Origin: Aquipluma nitroreducens
GTDB lineage: Bacteria > Bacteroidota > Bacteroidia > Bacteroidales > Prolixibacteraceae
Reading direction: 5' to 3'
Assembly: GCF_009689585.1 (NCBI RefSeq)
Contig: NZ_AP018694.1
Coordinates: forward strand, 4,331,501 to 4,395,500
DNA: 64,000 bases
Part shown: piece after piece, positions 50,898 to 59,725 of the stretch
How positions within the stretch are numbered: position 1 is the first letter of the stretch
Layout: every line of letters starts with the position of its first letter
The notes under the pieces: generated by a model
What the model was told of the DNA's origin: nothing
What the model saw: the letters and a program-made list of their open reading frames with translations, nothing else
Databases searched by the model: none
Program-made: the position numbers and the translations under genes

Positions 50898-52616
50898 TTA
50901 CTGTTTTGCGTGCTTGCTGATCAAGTTTAGTAGATTACTCGTTTTGATAGGTTTTGAAACATAATCGTTACAGCCAGCTTCTATCGCTTTTTCATTGTCG
51001 CCACATAGGGCAAAGGCTGTTTGTGCAATAATAATTACATCGGTGTTAAATTGCCTGATTTGTCTCGTGGCTTCATAACCGTCCATTATTGGCATTTGAA
51101 TATCCATTAGTATTAAATCGGTATCAGGATTTTCAAAACAAGCTCGAACGGCTTCTGTTCCGTTTTCTACAATGATTATTTCTCCTGCAATTTTCCGGAT
51201 TATAATTGAAATGAGTTGGCTCGATGATTTATCGTCCTCGGCAATTATTATTTTTAATTTCTTTATCTGGTTTTCCTCGATTGGAGTCAGAACTTCTTGT
51301 CCAATATTGAATCCATTTTTTGATACCGGAAGATATGGAATGGTAAACCAAAATGTCGAACCTTTTCCTTCTTCGCTTTCAATCCATATTTTTCCGCCCA
51401 ACATCTCGACATAAGCTTTCGAAATAGCCAATCCTAAACCGGCACCCTGGCGAGCCATCTTATCAACAACATCAACCTGAATAAAACGTTCAAAGATAGC
51501 GTCGTGCCTGTTTTGAGGAATCCCAATACCAGTGTCTTTTACGAAATATTGCAGAAACAATCCATGCCCGTTCTCTGCAATATCACAACCAAATTCAATA
51601 AATCCTTTTGAGGTATATTTGATTGAGTTTTTCACCAAATTGGTTAGTATAGCGTAAAGCTTTTCACGATCGGTCTCAACGATTGATTCGGGCGGCAATG
51701 AAACTTTTTTAAGCAATAATTGCAATCCCTTTTGTTCAACTTCTCTGTTAAAAAGCTTGTAAATAAATTCGAGTTGTTCGTTGATATTAGTCTCCAACAG
51801 AGTGGCCTTCATTTGTCCCGATTCTATTTTGGAGATATCAACAATATCGTTTATAATATTCAGCATTCGGGCGCCGCTTTTTTCTATAATTTTTATATAT
51901 TCTTGTTGCTGTTCGCCTGTAAGATCGGGCTCTTTCAATAGTTCGGCGAAGCCAAGAATGCCGTTCATTGGTGTCCGGATTTCGTGGCTCATATTGGCCA
52001 GAAATGCCGATTTTAACCCATCGCTTTCCTCTGCTCGTTTTAGCGCTTCTATTAATTCCAGCTCGGCCTGTTTTCTTTGTTCTATTTCCTGTTCAAGTTG
52101 TGAGGCATAAATCCTGATTTTCATTTCGGCTTCTTCGCTTTTAATCATACGATCCTCCATTTTGCGAATAAGGGTTTCGTTGTATTCCTTCAGCATAGAG
52201 ACTTCGGATGATTCAGGTATTAGCGATCCCTGAATTTTACCATTTCGGAATTCTGATAATACTTGCTCAATTATGTTCATGAAATCTTCAGGCTCCTGAG
52301 GTTTTATGATAAATCTATCGGCTCCAAGACTTAAAGCAAATTCTCCGTCTTTGGGATGCGTGTATGTGGCAGTGTAAAAAATAAATGGAATGTTTTTTAG
52401 TGTGTCATCCTTTTTCCATTCGCGGCAAAGGGTATAACCATCCATAACGGGCATCAGGATGTCAGCAATAATTAGATCTGGTGGTTCTTTCAAGCCAAGG
52501 CCAAGTGCTTCGGCACCATTGTTTGCCGTAACGGTTGCATAACCATATCCTTTGAGTAAGGATTCCAGTAAATACAGGTTTTCTTTTATGTCATCAACAA
52601 TTAGGACTCGTTTCAT
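50898..52616 (-). CDS. Receiver-kinase-receiver hybrid protein
   Basis: A 572-aa soluble phosphorelay protein. Domains: receiver 1 (1-120) with DLIIADILMPVMDG; coiled coil (about 140-205); HisKA (about 205-270) with FLANMSHEIRTPMNGILGF; HATPase (about 315-430) with NLVKNSIKYTSKG, DTGIGIPQNRHDAIF and GAGLGLAISKAY; receiver 2 (about 448-570) with DLILMDIQMPIMDGYEATRQI (shown to 20 as DLILMDIQMPIMDGYEATRQ). Both receivers keep their Asp and Lys. The gene overlaps the upstream receiver gene by 4 bp (52613-52616), so it is the end of a three-gene operon from 55458. Expected to receive and pass phosphate in a multi-step relay; the output is unknown as no DNA-binding protein is present. Confidence 0.93.
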   Translation of the reverse strand: MKRVLIVDDIKENLYLLESLLKGYGYATVTANNGAEALGLGLKEPPDLIIADILMPVMDGYTLCREWKKDDTLKNIPFIFYTATYTHPKDGEFALSLGADRFIIKPQEPEDFMNIIEQVLSEFRNGKIQGSLIPESSEVSMLKEYNETLIRKMEDRMIKSEEAEMKIRIYASQLEQEIEQRKQAELELIEALKRAEESDGLKSAFLANMSHEIRTPMNGILGFAELLKEPDLTGEQQQEYIKIIEKSGARMLNIINDIVDISKIESGQMKATLLETNINEQLEFIYKLFNREVEQKGLQLLLKKVSLPPESIVETDREKLYAILTNLVKNSIKYTSKGFIEFGCDIAENGHGLFLQYFVKDTGIGIPQNRHDAIFERFIQVDVVDKMARQGAGLGLAISKAYVEMLGGKIWIESEEGKGSTFWFTIPYLPVSKNGFNIGQEVLTPIEENQIKKLKIIIAEDDKSSSQLISIIIRKIAGEIIIVENGTEAVRACFENPDTDLILMDIQMPIMDGYEATRQIRQFNTDVIIIAQTAFALCGDNEKAIEAGCNDYVSKPIKTSNLLNLISKHAKQ

Positions 52617-53014
52617 AATTGATTCCTCCTTTGCAAAAGTTCTTCAGAAAAATGGGATTCCATCCGTTGTATAAAATTATCAGGATCGATCGGTTTTTCA
52701 ATATAGCCAGTTGCCCCGGAAGCCATCGCTTTTTCGCGGTCGCCAACCATGGCATGAGAAGTGACTGCGATAATCGGAATCGTGTTGAGATCCTTCCTGT
52801 TCCTTAACTCCTGAGCAATCTGATATCCATCCATTTCAGGCAGTTGAATATCCAGTAATATCACATCTGGCAGGCAATTCATTGCAGCTTTAATTCCGTC
52901 TAAACCGTTGAATGCCTGAAATACTTCATAATTATTCTTTTCGAGCAAAAAACTGAGCATATACATGTTTTGTTCGTTGTCTTCAATAATTAATGCCTTT
53001 AACTTCATATTCAT
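52613..53014 (-). CDS. Single-domain response regulator
   Basis: Receiver-only protein of about 133 aa. Seen: ALIIEDNEQNMYMLSFLL, phosphorylation site DVILLDIQLPEMDG, IIAVTSHAM and IEKPIDPDNF. The frame begins at a GTG (53026); an in-frame ATG at 53014 (MNMKLKALIIED) is chosen, and 53008 is also possible. Its gene lies directly after the membrane kinase stop (53032) and its end overlaps the next gene by 4 bp, so the three are co-transcribed. The absence of an output domain suggests a phosphate shuttle within the relay. Confidence 0.9.
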   Translation of the reverse strand: MNMKLKALIIEDNEQNMYMLSFLLEKNNYEVFQAFNGLDGIKAAMNCLPDVILLDIQLPEMDGYQIAQELRNRKDLNTIPIIAVTSHAMVGDREKAMASGATGYIEKPIDPDNFIQRMESHFSEELLQRRNQL

Positions 53015-53031
53015 TTTTTTTATCACATCAG

Positions 53032-55458
53032 TTAATTGTTCTCAAGAGGTAACCTGATACTAAAAGTACTACCTTTTGCAAGCTCTGATTCAACCGAAAT
53101 CGATCCGCCCAACATGGTCATCAGCTTTTTACTGATAGAAAGTCCTAATCCGGTACCTTCGTGTTTCCGAGCTATTCCCGAATCGATTTGTATAAATGGT
53201 TTAAACAACTTTTGTATCTGATTTTCTTCGATTCCCAAGCCGGTATCAATTACCATGACTACCAGTTGGTTGCTCTGTAAAAACGCTTCCACTTTCACTG
53301 ATCCAACTTCGGTAAATTTCAATGCATTATTTACCAGATTGATAATAACCTGCTGTATCCGGAACTGGTCACTGGTAATTTCAGGCAGCTCTGGTTCAAT
53401 CGAGGCTGTTAAAAGTAAATTTTTGCTGGTGGCAAATGGTTTTGACAGGTCGACGACGTTTTGAATAACTTCCGAAATTTTAAATCTGTCGGTACTCAAA
53501 TTTAACTGGCCAGCCTCAATTTTCGATAAATCAAGAATATCGTTTATCAGCGATAAAAGGTGCCGACCACTTTTCTGGGTCATCCGGAGTTGTTTTTTCT
53601 GCTCGTCGTTCAATGGTCCAGGTAATTCCTGAAGCAACATTCCGGTAAACCCAATGATCGAGTTTAATGGTGTGCGAAGTTCGTGCGACATGGTAGCCAA
53701 AAAAGCTGATTTTAATTGATCGGCCGATTCAGCTCGTTCTTTGGCTATTTCTAACTCGGCAGTGCGTTCTTCAACCATATTTTCCAAATGCTTGCGGTAC
53801 CTTTCCAATTCCAACTCGGCCAGTTTTCGATCGGTTATATCGGTTACTACAGCAATGCGGGCATCTCGTTCCATATAATCCAAATCGTGAGAAGTTGCGA
53901 TAATCGAAATAACCGAGCCATCTTTCCTGATGTGATGCCATTCGCCTGCATAGGCATGCCCATGTAAGTCTCGAGCTACCTTAACAATAGCATCTTTTTC
54001 TTCATCCGGGTAAAGATCGGGTAATTGCATGGTTAACACTTCATCGATAGAAAACCCATACTGTTTTATAAATGCTTCGTTGACGGCAAGAAATTTTAAT
54101 GTTTCCGTATCATAAATTAGTAATGGAACTGGATTTCGCTCAAATAGAAACCGATATTTTTCTTCGTTTAGCCTTAGCAATTCTTCAGCCTGTTTTCTTT
54201 CTGTAATGTCCCAGAAAATTCCCTGAATACCAATAATGGAGCCATTCCCATCTTTAACAGGAACCTTAACCACTTGTGTCCAGTAAGGTTGTCCGGCCCG
54301 GGTCTCGCATACTTCGGTTTCCAATAGTTTGCCTGCTGCTAAAAATGCAGAATCCTCTTTCCGATATTTTTCAGCCAGGTCAATTGGAAAGAAGTCATAA
54401 TCAGTTTTTCCGGCGATCTCAGACGATTGGATATTTAACTCTCTTGCAAAATTTTCATTACAGGAGACAAAAATCAAGTCACTATTTTTTACAAAAATTT
54501 TCTGAGGCAGATTTTCGAGTAATGAACGATGTTTGATTAGGCTTTCATACAGACTTAATTGCATTTTTTTTCGCTCATAAATTACAGAAGAAAGCACAAG
54601 AAATGTAATTGCCACAATGCCAACAAAACTTTGAATGACAAGTATTGATTCGTTTTGCTGAAGTGCATTATTAATCGTGTGATGTATACTTGCCCATAAT
54701 GCTAATCCACTTATTATTAAAACAAACACACTCGTTTCGAATTTACCAAATCTGAATATAGACCATAACAAAACAGGTATAAACAGGTAAATTAGGTTAT
54801 AAATCGTAAAAAATATCAAATAGGATGTAAGACCTAATACAACAATAAATCCTGCTAATTCCGTAAATTTCAGGTAGTTCCATTCTTTAAATTTATATTT
54901 ACTCCAGTTTATAATGATAGGTGCCAAAATCAGAATACCCAATGCATCTCCAAACCACCAATTTGAAAGCAGGTGATCAAAAATTTCCCAATGATTTGTA
55001 AAAATGCAAAACGAGAAAGAACCAACAATAGCTGCAATAAGAGGTGCTAGTAAAGCGCCGAAGAAGATGAAAAGTGTTGTTCCTTTCAATGTTTCCAATG
55101 GGTTTGGATTGTTGGAGAAACGGGAAATTAACCATACTCCGGCAAGAGCTTCCAACGTATTGCCCGTTGCTGTAATGATAGAAAGAAAAAATATAGAACT
55201 GAATGATAATCCGGAAACGGTTAGCACCTGAATATTTGCCAATAATGCACCTAGAAAAACGGCTGGCCAAGCCCGGTATCCTACAAGTAAAATTGCCGCC
55301 AGGGCAATCCCTGATGGCATCCATACCGGTGATGCATTAGTGCCTTCAAATGCGAAAATCAAACCCAATTTTGCCGTTGAGTAATAACTCAAAGCGATTA
55401 AAATCAGCGAGATGAACCAATGCCATTTATTCGCAGGTGTTGATTTAGTTTTTTCCAT
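53032..55458 (-). CDS. MASE1-PAS-PAS sensor histidine kinase
   Basis: An 808-aa membrane kinase. The frame extends to a TTG at 55536, but the ATG at 55458 (MEKTKSTPANKW) leads directly into the membrane domain and is chosen. Seen: MASE1-type sensor of about eight helices (about 10-300; YYSTAKLGLIFAFEGTNASP and VWMPSGIALAAILLVGYRAW), two PAS domains (about 310-430 and 435-545; ENLPQKIFVKNSDLIFVSC and RFLFERNPVPLLIYDTETL), a coiled coil, HisKA (about 575-640; FLATMSHELRTPLNSIIGF) and HATPase (about 685-800; NLVNNALKFTEVG, DTGLGIEENQIQKLF). First gene of a kinase/receiver/hybrid-kinase operon. Confidence 0.92.
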   Translation of the reverse strand: MEKTKSTPANKWHWFISLILIALSYYSTAKLGLIFAFEGTNASPVWMPSGIALAAILLVGYRAWPAVFLGALLANIQVLTVSGLSFSSIFFLSIITATGNTLEALAGVWLISRFSNNPNPLETLKGTTLFIFFGALLAPLIAAIVGSFSFCIFTNHWEIFDHLLSNWWFGDALGILILAPIIINWSKYKFKEWNYLKFTELAGFIVVLGLTSYLIFFTIYNLIYLFIPVLLWSIFRFGKFETSVFVLIISGLALWASIHHTINNALQQNESILVIQSFVGIVAITFLVLSSVIYERKKMQLSLYESLIKHRSLLENLPQKIFVKNSDLIFVSCNENFARELNIQSSEIAGKTDYDFFPIDLAEKYRKEDSAFLAAGKLLETEVCETRAGQPYWTQVVKVPVKDGNGSIIGIQGIFWDITERKQAEELLRLNEEKYRFLFERNPVPLLIYDTETLKFLAVNEAFIKQYGFSIDEVLTMQLPDLYPDEEKDAIVKVARDLHGHAYAGEWHHIRKDGSVISIIATSHDLDYMERDARIAVVTDITDRKLAELELERYRKHLENMVEERTAELEIAKERAESADQLKSAFLATMSHELRTPLNSIIGFTGMLLQELPGPLNDEQKKQLRMTQKSGRHLLSLINDILDLSKIEAGQLNLSTDRFKISEVIQNVVDLSKPFATSKNLLLTASIEPELPEITSDQFRIQQVIINLVNNALKFTEVGSVKVEAFLQSNQLVVMVIDTGLGIEENQIQKLFKPFIQIDSGIARKHEGTGLGLSISKKLMTMLGGSISVESELAKGSTFSIRLPLENN

Positions 55459-55877
55459 TACAAATGAGTGAAGTATCCTATTGTCGAAATAAGTATCGTG
55501 AATACTGAAATAAGCTAACTCTTTTTTATTTGTCAAAACGAAAAAGAATTGGACTGTATACGACCATTTTCAAATTAAGAAACATACATGATTCGTGAAG
55601 CTAATCGTTCATGGATCACTCTGGTTAAATTTGGATTATGAGGAACAGATATCAAACTTATCTAATCAATCAGCCTATGCCTCTTTGACCCTTTCCAATC
55701 ATTCATCATAAAGATGATATGGACACAACTAAAATAGCGAAATAGAATGGAAAATCCTACTGGAAATATTTTGTGAAAAGAGCCATGAGTAGAGCTCACT
55801 CAAGCACGAGGATACCTAGTTGGGAAATTCAATATGGCAATTAAAAAACAAATTATAGACATGTGAAATTAGCTTTT
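55459..55877. other. Intergenic region of 419 bp
   Basis: No supported gene, RNA or repeat was seen. It contains the presumed promoter of the MASE1 kinase operon on the minus strand and the end of the hemF transcript; a weak TTG-N21-TATTTCAG arrangement is the closest approach to a promoter for the former (about 55500-55545). Otherwise AT-rich and featureless. Confidence 0.55.
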
Positions 55878-56765
55878 CTACAGCCAATTAATTCCCTTCT
55901 TCAGCAGCTCCTGAGTTTGTGCTTCGGGGCTTCCCGCTTCGGGTTGGTATTGATACACCCATTCCACTTCGGCAGGTAGACTCACCAAAATTGATTCGAT
56001 GTTGCCATCGGATTCCAAGCCGAATTTGGTTCCACGGTCGTGAATCAGGTTGAACTCAACATAGCGTCCGCGACGTATTTTTTGCCATCTCTTCTGTGCT
56101 TCGGTAAACGATTTGTGCCCGTTGTCCTTCATTAATCGGCTGTAAATTACTGGGTAGATTCGCAGCAAATCAGATGTCAGATTCAACATTTTTTCAAGAT
56201 CTGTTTCATTGGCAGGTTGGATGCGGTCGAAAAATATTCCCCCAATACCGCGCGTTTCTTGTCGATGGGTCAGGTAAAAGTAATTGTCAGCCCAGGTTTT
56301 CCATTCCGGATAAAATGAAGTATCGTATTTGTCACAGATGTTCTTAATCGTTTGATGAAACCAACGAGCTTCTTCCGGATTAATGTAAGTAGGAGTGAGG
56401 TCGATTCCGCCGCCAAACCACGATGAGCCATTGTCGAGACTGAAATGTCGTACATTCATGTGAATGGTTGGTACAAAAGGATTACCGGAATGAAGAATCG
56501 ACGAAACACCTGTAGCGGCAAACGAAGAAGCACTTTCGCCCAGGAGTCTGGCCATGTTGTCGTTATAACTACCGCTTACATGAGAAAAGTTAACACCTGC
56601 TTTTTCAATGATCGAACCGTTTTGCATAACACAAGTCAAGCCCGAACCTATTTCTTTTTCCCAGTTGTCTTCAGTAAATTTTCCTGTTCCGTCGGCTTCT
56701 TCCAACGTTTGGCAAATGGTTTTTTGTATGCTTTTGTAAAGAGCGGCGGTTTTCGATACGTTCAC
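55878..56765 (-). CDS. hemF: Oxygen-dependent coproporphyrinogen III oxidase
   Basis: Converts coproporphyrinogen III to protoporphyrinogen IX using O2. Seen: 295 aa from a GTG start; GVNFSHVSG, PTIHMNVRHF, WFGGGIDLTPTY, RGIGGIFFDRI, FTEAQKRWQKIRRGRYVEFNLIHDRGTKFGL (cited as FTEAQKRWQKIRRGRYVEF and NLIHDRGTKFGL), and SLPAEVEWVYQYQP, all diagnostic. It is the last gene of the heme series, 128 bp downstream of hemG in transcription order; that gap holds two TTTA-loop repeats. Coexistence with hemN supports growth with and without oxygen. Confidence 0.95.
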   Translation of the reverse strand: MNVSKTAALYKSIQKTICQTLEEADGTGKFTEDNWEKEIGSGLTCVMQNGSIIEKAGVNFSHVSGSYNDNMARLLGESASSFAATGVSSILHSGNPFVPTIHMNVRHFSLDNGSSWFGGGIDLTPTYINPEEARWFHQTIKNICDKYDTSFYPEWKTWADNYFYLTHRQETRGIGGIFFDRIQPANETDLEKMLNLTSDLLRIYPVIYSRLMKDNGHKSFTEAQKRWQKIRRGRYVEFNLIHDRGTKFGLESDGNIESILVSLPAEVEWVYQYQPEAGSPEAQTQELLKKGINWL

Positions 56766-56789
56766 AGTTGTCGTGTTTTTATATTATAC

Positions 56790-56821
56790 ATGTCCGTCAG
56801 CTGAAGCAGACGGCAAAGAAT
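56790..56821 (-). repeat. TTTA-loop palindromic repeat, copy 5
   Basis: On the minus strand reads ATTCTTTGC-CGTCTGC-TTCA-GCTGACG-GACAT, with a TTCA loop in place of TTTA. It lies 24 bp upstream of the hemF start, in the same orientation relative to its gene as copies 1 to 4. Confidence 0.7.
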
Positions 56822-56848
56822 AGCTCAATTCTGATTAATAGTTCAAAT

Positions 56849-56881
56849 ATCCTTAGCCGTTTGCCTTTAGGCAGCGGACAT
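56849..56881 (+). repeat. TTTA-loop palindromic repeat, copy 6
   Basis: ATCCTTAGCCG, then TTTGCC-TTTA-GGCAG, then CGGACAT. A diverged copy facing copy 5 across 27 bp, 12 bp past the hemG stop. It is the only member not immediately upstream of a same-strand start codon. Confidence 0.6.
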
Positions 56882-56892
56882 GAGAATAAAAA

Positions 56893-58272
56893 TCAATGAA
56901 TCTTGCTAATCAGTTCTTCGGCTATGCTGCGCCCTTGTTTCACACGATCAGCCATTCCAATCCCATCGCGGATGTTTCCGGCTAAAATCAGCCCGGGGTA
57001 TTTCTGCTGAAGCTGTTCAATCATTTCGAAACGTTCCTTCGAACTTTCGGTATATTGTGGGATGGCTTTCGGATAGCGGTGAATCCGTATCATATCCGGG
57101 CTCAGGCTTCGGTTGCTCATCATTCGCGGAAGATCCTTGTTCAGAAGCGCTTCAATCTCATCATTATCCATTTTTGCGATATCCGGACGTTTGGTTCCTC
57201 CCATGAAAACAGACAACAGTGCACCACCTTCAGGAGCGCGGCCTTTAAAGAACGACGAGGTAAATAACACACCAAGTATATTTTTGTTTTCCTTTCCGGG
57301 AACCAAACCGCCAAACGCATTCAGCGACATGCCTTTCCATTTTTTAAATCCAAGCAGAACCTGTGTAACCTCAGCATATTTTAAGTTATTGAATGGCGCA
57401 ACTTCGTTCTCGTTCAGAAACGGTAAAAAGCCGGTCAAGGCGTATCCTCCGCAAGTGGTGACCAAATGCGAAGTTTCGAGGGTAAATAAATGTTCAGGAG
57501 TGGTTACCTGTAACTGAAATCCATTTGCAATAGGTTTCACCATGGTCTCAGCTGATAACAGAATATTTTCAGTTCCTACAGCCACGGTGAGCGCTTCAAT
57601 TAGCCGACCTAGACCTCCCTTGGCCGAAAATACTTCTTTGGTTGCTTTCTTGTCGCGGTCGGTTTTCGGAAGTTTGGCCTTTTTCATGGCTCCTTTAATG
57701 AAACTACCGTATTCCTGCTCCAGATTATAAAGCTTGGGCATCGCATATTTTGTGACCAGTTTCGTCGGGTCACCGGCGTAAATTCCAGAGATGAACGGAT
57801 CGATTGCATAATCCAAATAGCTTTGTCCCATGCGTCGTTTAACCAAATTCGCCAGTGTTTCATTTGGATTGTTACCTTTTTTGCGGAAAGGTTCGCCCAA
57901 TATCCTGAATTTATCGTACCAGGTAAAAAGTGGCGTACCAACGGCCGATATTAATCCTGAAGGCAAAGCGTGCCATGCCTGGTTTTTCCAGATCAGGCGT
58001 CGTTTGGCGCTGGGATCAGCAATTTCAAGTTCGCATTTCCCGGCAAGTTCTTCAAATAATTCAGTCATTTCAGGACATGAAACTACCCCGGTATTTGGAC
58101 CAGTTTCGTAAACAAAACCCTTTTCGCTGATGGTTTGAATCACCCCTCCGGTTTTGGCCGATTTTTCGATGATTTTAAAATCGATTCCTGCTTTTTTTAG
58201 ATATAGTGCCATTGTTAGACCGGTCAATCCGGCACCAATAATAACGACTTCGGGTTTGAGCGATTCAGCCAT
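56893..58272 (-). CDS. hemG: Protoporphyrinogen oxidase (HemG/HemY flavoprotein type)
   Basis: FAD-dependent oxidase of protoporphyrinogen IX to protoporphyrin IX. Seen: 459 aa; N-terminal FAD-binding VVIIGAGLTGLTMALYLKKAG with ARP-type loop GGVIQTISEKGFVYETGPNT, the central ISGIYAGDPTKL motif and SAKGGLGRLIEAL, and the C-terminal RIHRYPKAIPQYT and LILAGNIRDGIGMADRVKQG (20 residues). This is the oxygen-dependent HemY-type flavoenzyme, not the unrelated flavodoxin-like HemG of enterobacteria; the symbol follows TIGR usage. It starts 2 bp after the hemN stop. The N-terminus ends at a TAA-separated junction with copy 6 downstream. Confidence 0.93.
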   Translation of the reverse strand: MAESLKPEVVIIGAGLTGLTMALYLKKAGIDFKIIEKSAKTGGVIQTISEKGFVYETGPNTGVVSCPEMTELFEELAGKCELEIADPSAKRRLIWKNQAWHALPSGLISAVGTPLFTWYDKFRILGEPFRKKGNNPNETLANLVKRRMGQSYLDYAIDPFISGIYAGDPTKLVTKYAMPKLYNLEQEYGSFIKGAMKKAKLPKTDRDKKATKEVFSAKGGLGRLIEALTVAVGTENILLSAETMVKPIANGFQLQVTTPEHLFTLETSHLVTTCGGYALTGFLPFLNENEVAPFNNLKYAEVTQVLLGFKKWKGMSLNAFGGLVPGKENKNILGVLFTSSFFKGRAPEGGALLSVFMGGTKRPDIAKMDNDEIEALLNKDLPRMMSNRSLSPDMIRIHRYPKAIPQYTESSKERFEMIEQLQQKYPGLILAGNIRDGIGMADRVKQGRSIAEELISKIH

Positions 58273-58274
58273 AA

Positions 58275-59651
58275 TTAAACTGGTTTTGAAAAGTTGGTTT
58301 GCCCGGCCTGAATAAGCGGGTCGAACGAGGCGGCTACATTGCGGATAAACAATTGCCCATCGGGTGTAATTTGTATTTTTTCGTCAGAAAGAATTATTAC
58401 TCCGTCGTCAGCAAATTGTTGAAGCAGTTCCTGATTGTAAACGGTCTGTGATTTAACTTCTTCGGATGTCATCCCAAGTATTTCGCCCAAATGGCTCCAA
58501 ACAATCTGCTCGTTGCACATTAGTTCGGTAATTACTTCGCGAACAACCACCTGTTGTTTGGTTAGTGCGTAACCTTTAATCGTGGTTAATTCTCCCTGAT
58601 TTATTTTTGCAATGTATTCGTCAATTGACTTGGTATTTTGTGCATAAACGCCTTCCAGCTGGCTGATCCCGGTAACTCCAAAAGCATAAACCTGCCCAGT
58701 CGTACGACGGGTACAATAGCCTTGAAAGTTGCGGTGCAATTGTTTATTCTGGCGGGCAACGGTTAGTTCGTCATCAGCGTTTGCATAATGATCCATTCCA
58801 ATGGCTTCGTAGCCGTTTTGTGTCATCAGAGAATAAGCGGCTTCGTACATTTTAATTTTTTCGTCCGGAGCGGGCAGTCCTTCTTTCTCTAGTTTCTTCT
58901 GAATTTTGCTCACCCATGGCACATGTGCGTACGAAAAAGTGACCAGACGATCTGGTCTCAATTCGATGGCTTTACTGATGGTTTTAGAAAAGTTAGCAGC
59001 CGTTTGTTTAGGCAGACCATAAATGAAATCGAGATTAACAGCCATATTGGGTGAATCCTTTTTCAGGAAAGAAATTATATCTGCAACCGGGAGAACAGAT
59101 TGTTCGCGGTTGACAGCATCCAAAACATCATTGTCAAAATCCTGAATACCTATACTGAATCTGTTGAATCCTGCTTTTTTAAGTCCGGTCATTTGCTCGT
59201 AAGTGAGGTAAGCCGGGTTGACTTCAATAGCGATTTCAGGTTCAGGTATAAACTCGAACGTTGAAAACAACAATTCGTTAATCTCCTGAAGATACTCTAC
59301 CGGAATGGCATTTGGCGTTCCACCTCCATAGTGAATCTGCGAAACTTTCCGGTTTTTATCTAATCTCGAAGTCACCATCTTAATTTCCTTGATCAGGGCT
59401 TTGTGGTATGCTTCCACCACTTCTTCTTTCCGGAGCGCGTATGAATTACATCCGCAGAAATAGCACAATTTCAGGCAAAACGGAATGTGAATGTAAATGG
59501 AAATATTTTGTGGATTCCACTGATTCGACTCATCGATGGCTTCCAGATAATTGGCCAGACTAAATTCTTCAGTAAAGAAATTAGCTGGCGGATAGCTGGT
59601 GTACCGTGGAACCGGATGGTTGTATTTTTCGAGTAATTCGCGGTTGATCAT
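58275..59651 (-). CDS. hemN: Oxygen-independent coproporphyrinogen III oxidase (radical SAM)
   Basis: Radical-SAM enzyme doing the same decarboxylation as HemF without O2. Seen: 458 aa from the chosen ATG (MINRELLEKYNHPVPRYTSY); radical-SAM Cys motif CLKLCYFCGC (C-x3-C-x2-C-x-C), SQIHYGGGTPNAIP, AIEVNPAYLTYEQMTGLKKAG-type region, FSIGIQDFDNDVLDAVNREQ (20), and VNLDFIYGLPKQT. The frame stays open to 59756 but the first 35 codons are the translation of an intergenic repeat (see 59661-59722), so 59651 is preferred. Upstream gene hemE ends at 59726. Confidence 0.93.
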   Translation of the reverse strand: MINRELLEKYNHPVPRYTSYPPANFFTEEFSLANYLEAIDESNQWNPQNISIYIHIPFCLKLCYFCGCNSYALRKEEVVEAYHKALIKEIKMVTSRLDKNRKVSQIHYGGGTPNAIPVEYLQEINELLFSTFEFIPEPEIAIEVNPAYLTYEQMTGLKKAGFNRFSIGIQDFDNDVLDAVNREQSVLPVADIISFLKKDSPNMAVNLDFIYGLPKQTAANFSKTISKAIELRPDRLVTFSYAHVPWVSKIQKKLEKEGLPAPDEKIKMYEAAYSLMTQNGYEAIGMDHYANADDELTVARQNKQLHRNFQGYCTRRTTGQVYAFGVTGISQLEGVYAQNTKSIDEYIAKINQGELTTIKGYALTKQQVVVREVITELMCNEQIVWSHLGEILGMTSEEVKSQTVYNQELLQQFADDGVIILSDEKIQITPDGQLFIRNVAASFDPLIQAGQTNFSKPV

Positions 59652-59660
59652 AGCTTCAAT

Positions 59661-59722
59661 GTTCGGGTTACGTGTTTCGGGTTGCGTGATACGGGATAAC
59701 TTGAAACCCGTAACTCGCAACT
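59661..59722 (-). repeat. GTTACGGGTTGCG-type repeat between hemE and hemN
   Basis: Contains CGGGTTGCGTGATACGGG (identical to a part of 18874-18907) and AACCCGTAACTCGCAACT. It lies in the hemN leader and reads through as false N-terminal codons of hemN. Confidence 0.65.
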
Positions 59723-59725
59723 CTT

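Noticed and set aside
55459-55536. 26-residue N-terminal extension of the MASE1 kinase
   Set aside because: It starts with TTG and has no family features; the ATG at 55458 leads straight into the membrane domain.
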